Shown here: positions 8,541 through 16,980 of the stretch, one piece after another
How the letters are laid out: every line of letters begins with the position of its first letter
Numbering within the stretch: the first letter of the stretch is position 1
Origin: Chryseobacterium sp. JAH
GTDB taxonomy: Bacteria > Bacteroidota > Bacteroidia > Flavobacteriales > Weeksellaceae
Direction: 5' to 3'
Length of the DNA: 64,000 nt
NCBI RefSeq assembly: GCF_001507335.1
Contig: NZ_LMAH01000006.1
Coordinates: forward strand, 1 to 64,000
Notes under the pieces: generated by a model
The model's database searches: none
What the model was told of the DNA's origin: nothing
What the model saw: the letters and a program-made list of their open reading frames with translations, nothing else
Position numbers and translations under genes: made by a program

Positions 8541-9104
8541 CTAAGCCTGAGTTTCCTCAGTTCCTTCTGCTTCAGCAGTTGGCTCTTCTGTAGCTTCAGT
8601 AACTTCTTCAGCAGGTGCGTTAGCAGCCTCTTCAGCAGCTTTAGCATCAGCTTCTGCCTGAGCAGCCGCAGCAACTCTAGCTTCGTTTACTTTCACTTCA
8701 GCATCTAAAGCAGCTTTCTTAGCGTCAGCCTGAGCTTTAGATAAACCTTCTACTTTACCTAGTACTTTTTGTTCTTTAGATTCTACCCAAGCAGCAAATC
8801 TCTTTTCAGCTTCAGCCTCATCAAAAGCACCTTTAGCAACACCACCTTGTAAATGTTTTTTGTAAAGTACACCTTTATAAGAAAGAATTGCTCTTGCAGT
8901 ATCAGTAGGTTGAGCACCGTTGTTTAACCACTTTACAGCAGCGTCAACGTTCAAATCGATAGTCGCAGGGTTAGTAATTGGGTTGTAAGTACCTAGTTTC
9001 TCGATGAATCTACCATCTCTTCTAGCTCTAGCATCTGCAACCACGATGTGGAAAAAAGGTCTCCCTTTTGATCCGTGTCTTTGTAATCTGATTTTTACTG
9101 ACAT
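8541..9104 (-). CDS. rpsP: 30S ribosomal protein S16
   Basis: Small-subunit protein bS16 needed for 30S assembly. The first 80 residues or so are the conserved S16 domain ([20 protein letters not shown] start, [16 protein letters not shown]). The remaining 100 residues are a low-complexity tail of Ala, Glu and Lys with coiled-coil character. The E. coli protein has only about 82 residues; long tails of this kind are common in Flavobacteriia, and their function is not known to me. A good promoter (9153-9183) lies upstream, and rimM follows. Confidence 0.97.
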   Translation of the reverse strand: MSVKIRLQRHGSKGRPFFHIVVADARARRDGRFIEKLGTYNPITNPATIDLNVDAAVKWLNNGAQPTDTARAILSYKGVLYKKHLQGGVAKGAFDEAEAEKRFAAWVESKEQKVLGKVEGLSKAQADAKKAALDAEVKVNEARVAAAAQAEADAKAAEEAANAPAEEVTEATEEPTAEAEGTEETQA

Positions 9105-9152
9105 AATGTATGAATTTTAAGGGAACTCGTCCCGATTAAATATTTAAGTGTG

Positions 9153-9183
9153 CAAAGATAGTAAAAATTTTCAATTCTGAAAA
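9153..9183 (-). promoter_or_regulatory. rpsP promoter
   Basis: On the minus strand TTTT (9180-9183), 19 bases and TATCTTTG (9153-9160). This agrees with the TTTG-N19-TAnnTTTG rule except for the last base of the -33 box. Transcription should begin about 40 bases before the rpsP ATG. Confidence 0.6.
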
Positions 9184-9260
9184 TTTTTGTTGGAAGTCGG
9201 GTGCAGGAAGTTAGATGTTTGGGATCATTCTCATTTTGCACTTCATTTAAAATGTTTATT

Positions 9261-9357
9261 AGGAGCCGAGAACCTGCTGTCCACTATATCTTTTTTGTTT
9301 TCCTCTTGCTTAGGCCTCTACAAAAAACAGAAAAGGATGCCGTTTCCATCAGGGCTA
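9261..9357 (-). repeat. Folded dispersed intergenic element, copy 2
   Basis: Reverse-oriented relative of the element at 460-564. Read on the minus strand it has TAGCCC, GAT, AACGGCAT, a T-rich/A-rich hairpin, AGTGGACAGCAGG and a terminal GCTCCT. It sits between the divergent promoter of rpsP and the 3' end of the nitroreductase gene. The two copies differ in the hairpin loop but keep the order and spacing of conserved blocks. Confidence 0.6.
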
Positions 9358-9399
9358 AATCAAAGCTTCGTTTACAAATTTTGATTAAAAACAACTACA

Positions 9400-9912
9400 T
9401 TAATCAACATTTCCCATATAGAAAAGCCCCAGACATTTCTGGTTTTCTTCGATGGTCAAAGACTCTTTTAAATAGTCTACAATTTTTGGCGAACTCCAGT
9501 AGCAGCCCACTCCATTTGCAGTGCAAGTGAGATACATATTTTGAACCGCCATAGAAACAGCAGCGATTTCTTCCCATTCAGGCACCATTCCGCTGAAATT
9601 GACAACGATTGAAACGATGACATCTGCTTTATTGATTTTAAAACCGATGTCATTATATTTTTTCTCTAAAAAAACTTGTGGAGCCTGTGTAGATTTATAG
9701 ATCTCCTGCATTTCGAGAGCTAATTTTGCTTTTTCTTCGCCTTTGAAAATCTTAAAACGCCAAGGTTTTGTTCTTTTATGATTCGGAGCTAATGTCGCCG
9801 AATGCAGGATTTCTTCGATGATTTCAGGTGAAATTTCTCTGTCAGCATAATCTTTTGGAAAAATACTTCTTCTCTGCTCTATGATTTCTTTTAAAACTTC
9901 TGCTTTATTCAT
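9400..9912 (-). CDS. Nitroreductase family protein
   Basis: An FMN-dependent NAD(P)H oxidoreductase of the nitroreductase fold (170 residues). The N-terminal signature RRSIFPKDY, with the following SATLAPNHKRTKPWRF, binds FMN phosphate, and the GVGCYWSSP region closes the flavin site. The natural substrate cannot be predicted; relatives act on nitro compounds or quinones. The gene stands alone. A TATTTTTG box (9918-9925, complement) ends only five bases before the ATG, suggesting a leaderless transcript. Confidence 0.9.
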   Translation of the reverse strand: MNKAEVLKEIIEQRRSIFPKDYADREISPEIIEEILHSATLAPNHKRTKPWRFKIFKGEEKAKLALEMQEIYKSTQAPQVFLEKKYNDIGFKINKADVIVSIVVNFSGMVPEWEEIAAVSMAVQNMYLTCTANGVGCYWSSPKIVDYLKESLTIEENQKCLGLFYMGNVD

Positions 9913-9917
9913 GAAGA

Positions 9918-9925
9918 CAAAAATA
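9918..9925 (-). promoter_or_regulatory. -7 box close to the nitroreductase ATG
   Basis: TATTTTTG on the minus strand, five bases from the start codon. No clear -33 box was found. Confidence 0.4.
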
Positions 9926-10045
9926 CGGAAAAAGTTGGTGGGGAAACAGGTATGGTTGATAGTTTTTGGTACTAAAATGTAGCTTTATCAATCATAAATG
10001 ACAGACTGAAATCTCATCATTCATAATTCAAAACTAATAATTCCA

Positions 10046-10495
10046 TTAAAGAACCTCAATAATCTCCTGATGAATATTATTCAAAGTAAATGAGCTTCCA
10101 GACTGCATACCCATCATTTTCTTAGCCATCGGGCTTTCTGGCGATATGGCGTAGAAACGGCCGCCTTCAAAAAAGAATTCGCCCAACGAAACTGAAATAT
10201 AAAATCTTGCTTTATTGGTAATTACTAATGATCCTAGCTGTACCTTTTCTGTGGAAGCCGGTAAAACTCTTGCCATACTTGTTCTTAAATCATGTAACGC
10301 TGCGAGCTGTCTTTGCATTTGGTAAATTTCTTCCTGCATTTCTTCGCGCATACTGTCGTACTTCGGAGTTTTTTTAATATCTCGGCTAGCTTCTAAAGTA
10401 AATTCTATAAAATTTTTTAGTTTATCTATTTTTTCTGAAATCACGGTTTTCACATAATTTCTTATGTTATTTTTCTCAAATACTATCTTCTCCAT
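10046..10495 (-). CDS. GreA/GreB-type transcription factor-like protein
   Basis: A 149-residue protein with a helical N-terminus (about residues 1-75, coiled-coil-like with many charged residues) and a C-terminal FKBP-like Gre domain. The latter carries VQLGSLVITN and ISPESPMAKKMMG, the hallmark region of Gre factors. GreA stimulates RNA cleavage by backtracked RNA polymerase through acidic residues at the coiled-coil tip. Here the tip looks less acidic, so the protein may compete with Gre factors instead of acting like GreA. It is annotated as a Gre-like family member with that caution. Confidence 0.75.
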   Translation of the reverse strand: MEKIVFEKNNIRNYVKTVISEKIDKLKNFIEFTLEASRDIKKTPKYDSMREEMQEEIYQMQRQLAALHDLRTSMARVLPASTEKVQLGSLVITNKARFYISVSLGEFFFEGGRFYAISPESPMAKKMMGMQSGSSFTLNNIHQEIIEVL

Positions 10496-10540
10496 GTATC
10501 GTAATCTTTAGATAAAGATAATATTTTTTTAAATAATGAA

Positions 10541-10578
10541 ATCAAAAAACCGCTTCTACAAAGAAACGGTTTTTTGAT
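10541..10578 (-). terminator. Terminator after the small lipoprotein gene
   Basis: The stem ATCAAAAAACCG (10541-10552) pairs with CGGTTTTTTGAT (10567-10578). The T-rich arm serves as the tail. It immediately follows the stop of the gene at 10581-10802 on the minus strand. Confidence 0.7.
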
Positions 10579-10580
10579 TT

Positions 10581-10802
10581 TTATTTTGGCTTATTCTGCT
10601 CGTAATCAGAAACATCAATTTTTCTCTCATCGGCTTCTCTTCTTTTTTCAAGTTGCTGAACATTTCTATCAATATCACTTTGACTGCCTTCCATATAATT
10701 TTTCTGGTAATTGTTATTGATCACTTTTCCGGATTTCAATGCACATGATGCAAACAAAAAGGACAGAAAAGCTGCCATCAACAAAAGATATTTTTTCCTC
10801 AT
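10581..10802 (-). CDS. Small lipoprotein
   Basis: A 73-residue protein with a lipoprotein signal peptide: two basic residues, a hydrophobic stretch and the lipobox LFASC (Cys at residue 20). The mature part is about 53 residues, charged and probably disordered or helical (QQLEKRREADERK). No family is recognised. It is closed by its own terminator and seems to be a single-gene unit. Confidence 0.65.
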   Translation of the reverse strand: MRKKYLLLMAAFLSFLFASCALKSGKVINNNYQKNYMEGSQSDIDRNVQQLEKRREADERKIDVSDYEQNKPK

Positions 10803-10935
10803 TATTTACTATTTTGTTCAAAGATATATCTTATGTTATGTCACTCTAAAAGTTTAACTAAAAATTATAATTTTAACGTATCTCATTACGATATCTTCAA
10901 AGAAAAAATCTGTAGTCTCTCGAAGTTTTTTAGTT

Positions 10936-11466
10936 TTATTTTTCAGCGAGCCTCTTTAAATCAGCAAACCCCTGATCAAACATTTTACCCATCTGCATAT
11001 CCATAAAGGGTTTCATTATTTTCATTGGAGTAGTCAATTCATTATCCATTGACCACGTTAGTTTTGTTGAATTTCCTTCTGAAGACATGATAAAATCTGC
11101 ACTTGCATCACCCTCCCAAGGTTTTATAAAATGTAATTTACTTGTTACTTTTTGATACGGAACTATCGCAACCACCTCTTGTTCACCCTCTCCGACCTCA
11201 TCATTTCCTTTCCAGTGATAGCTGTCTCCAACTTCTCCTGGATTTCCTTTATAAGTAATGACAATGTTCTTATCGGCTTTAGCAAAAGGGTTCCAAACAT
11301 TAAAAGCTCTTGTAGAACTTATATGTGGCCACACTTTCTCTTTAGAAGCATTAATGACCACTGATTTTTCAACATGATAATGTTTACTGAAAGCCAACAT
11401 CGCAACGATGCTGTAAAAGATCATGAGTAAGATTAGAACACCGATAATTTTAAAAATTGTTTTCAT
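10936..11466 (-). CDS. SRPBCC family protein
   Basis: Residues 1-25 form a transmembrane anchor. Residues 33-174 form a START/Bet v 1-like SRPBCC domain, with the usual start of V-INASKEKVWPHISST-type sequence and a long C-terminal helix (FMDMQMGKMFDQGFADLKRL). These domains form a hydrophobic cavity and are often called polyketide cyclase-like, but no ligand can be named. The gene stands alone, divergent from nothing and followed by a regulatory gap. A SnoaL-like gene lies upstream on the same strand. Confidence 0.8.
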   Translation of the reverse strand: MKTIFKIIGVLILLMIFYSIVAMLAFSKHYHVEKSVVINASKEKVWPHISSTRAFNVWNPFAKADKNIVITYKGNPGEVGDSYHWKGNDEVGEGEQEVVAIVPYQKVTSKLHFIKPWEGDASADFIMSSEGNSTKLTWSMDNELTTPMKIMKPFMDMQMGKMFDQGFADLKRLAEK

Positions 11467-11560
11467 ATGTAGGTATTTAAAGTTTTTATCTGATAAATTT
11501 CAAGTTAAATAAGACAGTTGATTTTAAAACCAAAGGCAAAGCCTAATTTTTAAAAACCAC

Positions 11561-11911
11561 TTATTTTTTCTGCATTAGGTAAGACACTAATTTTTTAATC
11601 AATCCGTCTTGCATTTCGAAAACATCGCAGAAATCGGCATTCAGGATGTCACCGTTTTTAAAACTTGCGACCACATTGCCTTCAGCAATCACTATATTAT
11701 TTTCTTCCGTCATCCTGAAAACTGTGATTTGTGGTTTTCCGGTAAAATTTTCATTTTCTATTTCTTTGTCGAATTCTTCTTTTCCGTGATGCAGATAAAC
11801 GCCGGGCATTTCCCAGATGACATCTTCGGTAAGGCAGCTCAGGATTTTTTCGTGATCGGTTTTCTGGAAAGAATCCATGTATTTTTGGACAGTTTTCTTA
11901 TTTTGAGACAT
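11561..11911 (-). CDS. SnoaL-like / NTF2-like protein
   Basis: A 116-residue protein of the cone-shaped NTF2/SnoaL fold: an N-terminal helix pair (VQKYMDSFQKTDHEKILSCL), then DVIWEMPG and a curved sheet with NGDILNADFCDVFEMQDGLI. Members include ketosteroid isomerases and many stress-linked proteins of unknown activity. It is divergent from the M3 peptidase gene. The 180-base gap between them holds a TATTTTTG box on the plus strand at 12000-12007. Confidence 0.75.
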   Translation of the reverse strand: MSQNKKTVQKYMDSFQKTDHEKILSCLTEDVIWEMPGVYLHHGKEEFDKEIENENFTGKPQITVFRMTEENNIVIAEGNVVASFKNGDILNADFCDVFEMQDGLIKKLVSYLMQKK

Positions 11912-12090
11912 CGTTTTGGTTTTTATTTAAATCTGAAATCAAAATTACACTTTCAGCAGAAACTTTATCTTTTCTTATGACAAGAAAATCAACATTAAGT
12001 ATTTTTGTCATATCTTGACACGAAGGCATTGTTTTTGAGCCATCAGAATCTGTTCAAATTAATTAAATTTACAATATTAAAAATAGTTCA

Positions 12091-14109
12091 ATGAGTATTT
12101 TAACAGAAAAATTCAACACGCCATATCAATCATCACCATTCGAACAGATTAAAAATGAAGATTATCTTCCTGCTTTTAAAGAATTAATTCAGCAATCTGA
12201 AGCGGAAATCGACGCCATCGTTAACAATTCTGAAGAGCCTACTTTTGAAAATACAATCGAAGCCTTAGCCTTTTCAGGAGAACAACTTGACAGAGCCTCT
12301 AATATATTTTTTAATTTAAATTCAGCCGAGACGAGTGATAAACTGCAACAAATCGCACAGGAAGTTTCACCCATTTTAACTGAATATTCATCAAAAATTT
12401 CTCAGAACGAAGATCTGTTTAACAGAATTAAAAAAGTTTATGATGAAAAAGAGAAATACAATCTGAATGAAGAACAGCAAATGCTTTTGAATGAAACCTA
12501 CAAAGGCTTTGTAAGAAGCGGCGCACTTTTGAATGAAGAGAACAAAGAAAAATTAAAGAAAATCAGTATGGATTTATCTTTAAAATCCCTAAAATTTGGT
12601 CAGAATGTGTTAGCCTCAACCAATGCGTATTTTAAACATATCGACAGCAAAGAAGATCTTACCGGAATTCCTGAAGCAATTATTGAGCAATATGCAGAAG
12701 AAGCAAAAGAAAGAAATTTGGAAGGCTGGGTTGTAACGTTACAATATCCTAGCTACATTCCATTTATGACATATGCTGAAAATCGTAATCTTAGAAAGGA
12801 GCTGGCTTTGGCAAACGGTAAAAAATCTTTTGATGGTGGCGAATTTGACAATCAAAACCTCATCAAAGAATTGCTGAATTTAAAACAACAAAAAGCTGAA
12901 TTATTAGGCTATACAAATTACGCAGATTATGTTTTGGAGGAGAGAATGGCCAAATCGCCCACGAAGGTTATTGATTTTCTGAACGAACTTTTAGTGAAAG
13001 CAAGACCTTTCGCAGAAAAAGAAATTGAAGAATTAAAATCTTTAGCAAAAGCAGACGGAATCGATGAAATACAAGGTTACGACCACGCCTATTACGCAGA
13101 AAAACTTCGTAAAGCAAAATATGACCTGAATGATGAAGAATTGAAACCTTATTTTCCGCTGGAGCAGGTTCAGGAAGCAGTTTTTGGATTATCTGAACAA
13201 CTTTTCGGATTGACTTTTGTGGAAAGAAATGATGTTCCGAAATATCATGAAGATGTAAAAGTGTATGAAGTAAAGGAAAATGGTGAATACAAATCTTTAC
13301 TATACGTCGACTATTTCCCGAGAAAAGGCAAAAGAGCTGGTGCCTGGATGACAAGTTATAAAAATCAGTATCAGAAAGATGGTGAAAATTCACGTCCGCA
13401 CATTTCTATAGTATGTAATTTCAGTAAGCCGACGAAAGATACTCCGAGTTTATTAACTTTTCAAGAGGTGACCACGTTATTCCACGAGTTTGGTCATGCA
13501 CTCCACGGCATGTTGGCGAATACACAATACCCGAATTTATCGGGAACTTCTGTAAAATGGGATTTTGTGGAATTACCATCACAATTCCTAGAGAATTTCT
13601 GCTACGAACCTGGCTTTTTGAAAACGTTTGCCAAACATTACAAAACCGGCGAAGTTTTACCTGATGAGAAGATTGAAAAAATCGAACAGTCAAAAAGTTT
13701 CATGGAAGGTTATCAGACCATGAGACAGCTTGGTTTCGGAATTTTGGACATGAGCTATCATACCAAGGTTAGTGAGTTGGAGAATTTGAGCGTAAAGGAG
13801 TTTGAAGATAATTACACCAAAGCAACTCAACTTTATCCGTCAAACCCTGAAACTGCGATGAGCCCGAGCTTTTCACATATTTTCCAGGGAGGATATTCTG
13901 CTGGATATTATTCTTACAAGTGGGCGGAAGTTTTGGATGCTGATGCATTTCAATATTTTAAGGAAAATGGAATTTTTAATCCTGAAATTGCCGCAAAATA
14001 TAAAATCCTTCTTTCTTCTGGCGGAACCAAAGATCCGATGGAACTGTATAAGAGTTTCAGAGGAAGCGAACCGCAAGTGGAAAGCCTGCTGAAGAGAGCA
14101 TTTGGGTAA
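12091..14109 (+). CDS. M3 family metallopeptidase (oligopeptidase A / Dcp type)
   Basis: A zinc oligopeptidase of 672 residues that trims short peptides in the cytosol or periplasm. The zinc motif is H465-E466-F467-G468-H469 with the third ligand at E494. The helical N-terminal domain typical of thimet-like enzymes covers about residues 1-270. No signal peptide is seen, so a cytosolic place is more likely. Length and motif fit peptidyl-dipeptidase Dcp or oligopeptidase A; I cannot separate the two. A terminator follows at 14130-14168. Confidence 0.93.
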   Translation: MSILTEKFNTPYQSSPFEQIKNEDYLPAFKELIQQSEAEIDAIVNNSEEPTFENTIEALAFSGEQLDRASNIFFNLNSAETSDKLQQIAQEVSPILTEYSSKISQNEDLFNRIKKVYDEKEKYNLNEEQQMLLNETYKGFVRSGALLNEENKEKLKKISMDLSLKSLKFGQNVLASTNAYFKHIDSKEDLTGIPEAIIEQYAEEAKERNLEGWVVTLQYPSYIPFMTYAENRNLRKELALANGKKSFDGGEFDNQNLIKELLNLKQQKAELLGYTNYADYVLEERMAKSPTKVIDFLNELLVKARPFAEKEIEELKSLAKADGIDEIQGYDHAYYAEKLRKAKYDLNDEELKPYFPLEQVQEAVFGLSEQLFGLTFVERNDVPKYHEDVKVYEVKENGEYKSLLYVDYFPRKGKRAGAWMTSYKNQYQKDGENSRPHISIVCNFSKPTKDTPSLLTFQEVTTLFHEFGHALHGMLANTQYPNLSGTSVKWDFVELPSQFLENFCYEPGFLKTFAKHYKTGEVLPDEKIEKIEQSKSFMEGYQTMRQLGFGILDMSYHTKVSELENLSVKEFEDNYTKATQLYPSNPETAMSPSFSHIFQGGYSAGYYSYKWAEVLDADAFQYFKENGIFNPEIAAKYKILLSSGGTKDPMELYKSFRGSEPQVESLLKRAFG

Positions 14110-14129
14110 TATCAAAAAAAGACATACAC

Positions 14130-14168
14130 AACTCCAGATAGTTTATTCTTTCTGGAGTTTTTATTTTT
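14130..14168 (+). terminator. M3 peptidase terminator
   Basis: AACTCCAGA (14130-14138) pairs with TCTGGAGTT (14151-14159), followed by a T-rich tail. Confidence 0.8.
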
Positions 14169-14224
14169 AACCACAAAAGTTTCGACACATTTTTATTTTG
14201 AATTTATGAATTCGATTACCTGTA

Positions 14225-14698
14225 ATGATTGAGGATGGAACAGTTATGAATGCCCCAGGTTTGCTAATGATACAACCTGAAGTATTGAAAGCAGCAGTAG
14301 ATGAAGCTCACAGATTAGGAAAAATAGCGATTGCCCATTTTTAACTGCCGAAGCAGCAAAAACAGCTGTGGAAGTAGGTGTAGATGGATTGGCTCATTTA
14401 CTTGTTGACAGACCTGACTGGACTCCTTAACTTATAAAATCAATTGCAGAAAAAGGAATTTTCGTAGCACCTTGTTTAGTACTTAACTCATCAATCATAG
14501 GAAATTCGGCTTGTCATATAGCTAAAGATTCGCACGTGGGATACAATTAAATGAAGACTGGAAAATGACGACATGTTCTTGTTTCAATACGTTTCCATCT
14601 GGCCATATGGAAAACAATTTCAATAATGTAAAGATCTAATCGATGCAGGTGTTGATATTCTTGTCGGCACTGATGTATCTGTTTCTGATGGACAGTGA
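14225..14698 (+). pseudogene. Decayed amidohydrolase (imidazolonepropionase-like)
   Basis: Four consecutive pieces in different frames read as one amidohydrolase. Frame A (14225-14344) gives EDGTVMNAPGL and AHRLGKIAIAH. Frame B (from 14344, in-frame stops at 14428 and 14548) gives AEAAKTAVEVGVDGLAHL and GIFVAPCLVL. Frame C (14541-14639) gives LNEDWKM and FNTFPSG. Frame D (14633-14698) gives DAGVDILVGTDVSVSDG, the metal-binding aspartate region. The N-terminal third and the C-terminus are missing. At least three frameshifts and two stops show that the gene is dead. Its intact form would be a secreted or cytosolic metal-dependent amidohydrolase. Confidence 0.85.
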
Positions 14699-14699
14699 T

Positions 14700-14822
14700 A
14701 TGAAAGAACCAAGCATGACAATGCGATTCACAGAATATTTTGCAATGGCTGGAATAATTTTTACAGTAACCACTCTGCTCTATTTTTCAATAAATTTCAC
14801 CGTGAAAAAATTCAAAGGTTGA
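14700..14822 (+). CDS. Possible 40-residue membrane peptide or gene remnant
   Basis: A short frame begins at ATG 14700 and ends at TGA 14820-14822. It encodes one hydrophobic segment (roughly AMAGIIFTVTTLLYFSI) followed by a basic end, KKFKG. It may be the 3' remainder of a lost membrane protein gene next to the amidohydrolase debris, or a small peptide gene. The terminator at 14846-14883 follows closely. Confidence 0.3.
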   Translation: MKEPSMTMRFTEYFAMAGIIFTVTTLLYFSINFTVKKFKG

Positions 14823-14845
14823 ACAGCTAACATTGAGTATAATTT

Positions 14846-14883
14846 AAAAAGCAGTTTTATTATTGAGATAGAACTGCTTTTTT
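14846..14883 (+). terminator. Terminator after the decayed region
   Basis: AAAAAGCAGTT (14846-14856) pairs with AACTGC plus T6 (14872-14883). It survives although the genes in front of it are broken. Confidence 0.75.
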
Positions 14884-14955
14884 GCTTTTAAAACTAATTT
14901 TAAACATTCAGAATAAATTATATACCTTTATTCTCAATCTGATGATAAAAACCAA

Positions 14956-15405
14956 ATGAAAAAATTTATAATCCTTTGCAGCATCTGTATTTTTGAAATA
15001 GTGTTTTCTCAAAAAAACAAAGTAGAAAAAACTGCAAGAGAAAAACACGATTCGAGTCAGCCACAAGATCTTTCGGTTCCTCCTCCACCCATTAGCGATT
15101 TTCCTGCACAATATCCTGGCGGTAACAGATTATTTCTTGCAAACGTCAGAAAAAATTTGAAAGAATCAGATTTTATCAGCTCTGATAAAATTCTGAAAAC
15201 AAAAATAATCTTAAAAATTGATCCGAAAGGAAATGTTCTGAATATCTCTACCTACGGAAGCCATTCTGCATTCAACGATGAAGTGAAAAAATCTGCAGAA
15301 AAAATTACAAAAAACACACCGTGGGAGCCTTCAAAAAACAAGCAGGGAATCACTGTTGTTGACATCGTCAATCTACCTTTTGAATTTAAAACAATCAATA
15401 AATAA
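14956..15405 (+). CDS. Secreted protein with TonB C-terminal-like domain
   Basis: A 149-residue protein with signal peptide (cleavage after VFSQ, residue 19). The region after a proline-rich spacer (VPPPPISDFP) resembles the periplasmic C-terminal domain of TonB-type proteins: a PGG motif near residue 55, a strand-helix-strand core and the ending W-P-K-QGITVVDIVNLPFEF. No transmembrane anchor remains after cleavage, so it would be a free periplasmic TonB-C domain rather than an energy transducer. No partner is visible next to it. Confidence 0.6.
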   Translation: MKKFIILCSICIFEIVFSQKNKVEKTAREKHDSSQPQDLSVPPPPISDFPAQYPGGNRLFLANVRKNLKESDFISSDKILKTKIILKIDPKGNVLNISTYGSHSAFNDEVKKSAEKITKNTPWEPSKNKQGITVVDIVNLPFEFKTINK

Positions 15406-15452
15406 CCGCAAGATTTATTGATTTAAAACCATGTAACCTTATTTTTAATTTT

Positions 15453-15956
15453 ATGAAATTCTTTTATTATTCACTGATATTTTTTTCTTGTCTGCTCTTG
15501 ACAAACAAACTCTATTCTCAGACTCCAAATGACACAATTGCTAACGGAATGGCTTTCAAACTAGGTTCAAAATTAACATTGAAACTAGTGAAAAATTCTC
15601 AAAATTCTTTTGATTATAAAGTAATTAAGTATTCGGAATTTACTGAGCAATTTAAAATTTTTGAAACAGAAAAATTGTTTGAAAAAAATCCTGAAAAAGA
15701 AACTGTCGAAGTTATTTTTGGAATTGGATATTACAAGGAAGGTAAAGATGATAAAGATTTCCAAACCGTAATGTTATCTAGAAACAATTACAGCTTTCCG
15801 CTGCAGTTTGATGCTGAAATAAAAATATGGAACAAAGAAGAATTTGAAAAAACCTCAGTCACCCCTCTGAATCCAGGTAGCAGACATACCGAATTGTGGC
15901 CGTACAAAATAGACTTTCTGGCATTGATAAATTTCAGACAGCATTCCTTTAAATAG
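15453..15956 (+). CDS. Secreted protein of unknown function
   Basis: I do not recognise a family. The protein has 167 residues with an N-terminal signal peptide (KFFYYSLIFFSCLLLTNKLYSQ region, cleaved near residue 23). The mature part is beta-rich with many Lys, Phe and Asn residues. It lies 47 bases after the TonB-C-like gene on the same strand and 67 bases before the DUF2157 operon, so it may share a transcript with its left neighbour. Confidence 0.55.
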   Translation: MKFFYYSLIFFSCLLLTNKLYSQTPNDTIANGMAFKLGSKLTLKLVKNSQNSFDYKVIKYSEFTEQFKIFETEKLFEKNPEKETVEVIFGIGYYKEGKDDKDFQTVMLSRNNYSFPLQFDAEIKIWNKEEFEKTSVTPLNPGSRHTELWPYKIDFLALINFRQHSFK

Positions 15957-16023
15957 AAATTACACCAAACAAAATCAATTATTACAGACCATAACTTTAA
16001 ATTAAACTAAAAACCAAATGTAA

Positions 16024-16980
16024 ATGAAAGACATCCAACGGGAAGACATTCACATCATCAGTCGGCACAGCGACATGGATGAAGAGGGAATTGCTCAAAT
16101 TCTTACAGAAAACATCTACAATAACAGATACAATTGGCAAAAGTTTCTTCGCCTGTTTTTTATTACTTTGGGAATTGGGTTTACCGTTTCCGGAATTATC
16201 TTTTTCTTCGCTTACAATTGGGCAGACCTTAACAAATTTGCAAAAATTGGTCTTACGGAATTGTTGGTTATTGCGACAACCTCTTTCGTTTTGTTTGCAA
16301 AAACAAGCAAGTCCACAAAAAATATTATCCTCACCGGCAGTGCGGTTTTGGTGGGTGCATTGTTTGCAGTCTACGGACAGATCTATCAAACAGGAGCCAA
16401 CGCTTATGACTTCTTTTTGGGCTGGACAATATTTATCGCCTTATGGGTCATTGTTTCAGATTTTGCACCGTTGTGGTTGCTATTTCTATTGCTGATTAAC
16501 ACCACATTTTTACTTTACACTGAACAAGTTGCCAAAGATTGGTCGCCAATTTTTATATGCCTGTTTCTATTTTTGTTAAATTCATCGGCTGCGATTACCG
16601 GAATTTTCATTTCAGAATCAAAGAAAGACATTTATGCACCAAGATGGTTTTTAAATATTGTTTCCTTTGCAGCCGTCAGTTTTGCAACGATGGGTATTGT
16701 GATTGGAATTTCAGATGAATATGACCCTGATTTTCCGTTCTTGGTACTTTTCTCACTCATTGTTTTTGGTTTGGGAATCTGGCATTCTTTGAAAAAGAAG
16801 AACGGATTTTATTTGGCGGTCATTCCTTTAAGTTTAATCATTATTATTTCCGCTCTGATTTTCGAGATATCAGATAATGAAGCTAGTTTTCTGTTGGTCA
16901 GCCTCTTCACAATAGTTAGTATTACTTTGGTTATTTGGAATTTAATAAACTTTCAAAAGAAATGGAAAAATGAGAAATAA
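16024..16980 (+). CDS. DUF2157 domain membrane protein
   Basis: First gene of a three-gene membrane operon. The N-terminal 45 residues are soluble, with a helical DMDEEGIAQIL stretch. Then come about eight to ten transmembrane helices, starting with FFITLGIGFTVSGIIFFFAY. The DUF2157 signature (YNW, KIGLTELL, GALFAVYGQIYQTGAN) is visible. Function is unknown; families of this type are often found with DUF4401 and GDYXXLXY proteins, exactly as here. The last 11 bases overlap the next gene, implying translational coupling. Confidence 0.85.
   Translation: MKDIQREDIHIISRHSDMDEEGIAQILTENIYNNRYNWQKFLRLFFITLGIGFTVSGIIFFFAYNWADLNKFAKIGLTELLVIATTSFVLFAKTSKSTKNIILTGSAVLVGALFAVYGQIYQTGANAYDFFLGWTIFIALWVIVSDFAPLWLLFLLLINTTFLLYTEQVAKDWSPIFICLFLFLLNSSAAITGIFISESKKDIYAPRWFLNIVSFAAVSFATMGIVIGISDEYDPDFPFLVLFSLIVFGLGIWHSLKKKNGFYLAVIPLSLIIIISALIFEISDNEASFLLVSLFTIVSITLVIWNLINFQKKWKNEK

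Noticed and set aside
9187..9530. Plus-strand frames crossing the rpsP-nitroreductase gap
   Set aside because: They run through the repeat element and the antisense of the nitroreductase gene; no family resemblance.
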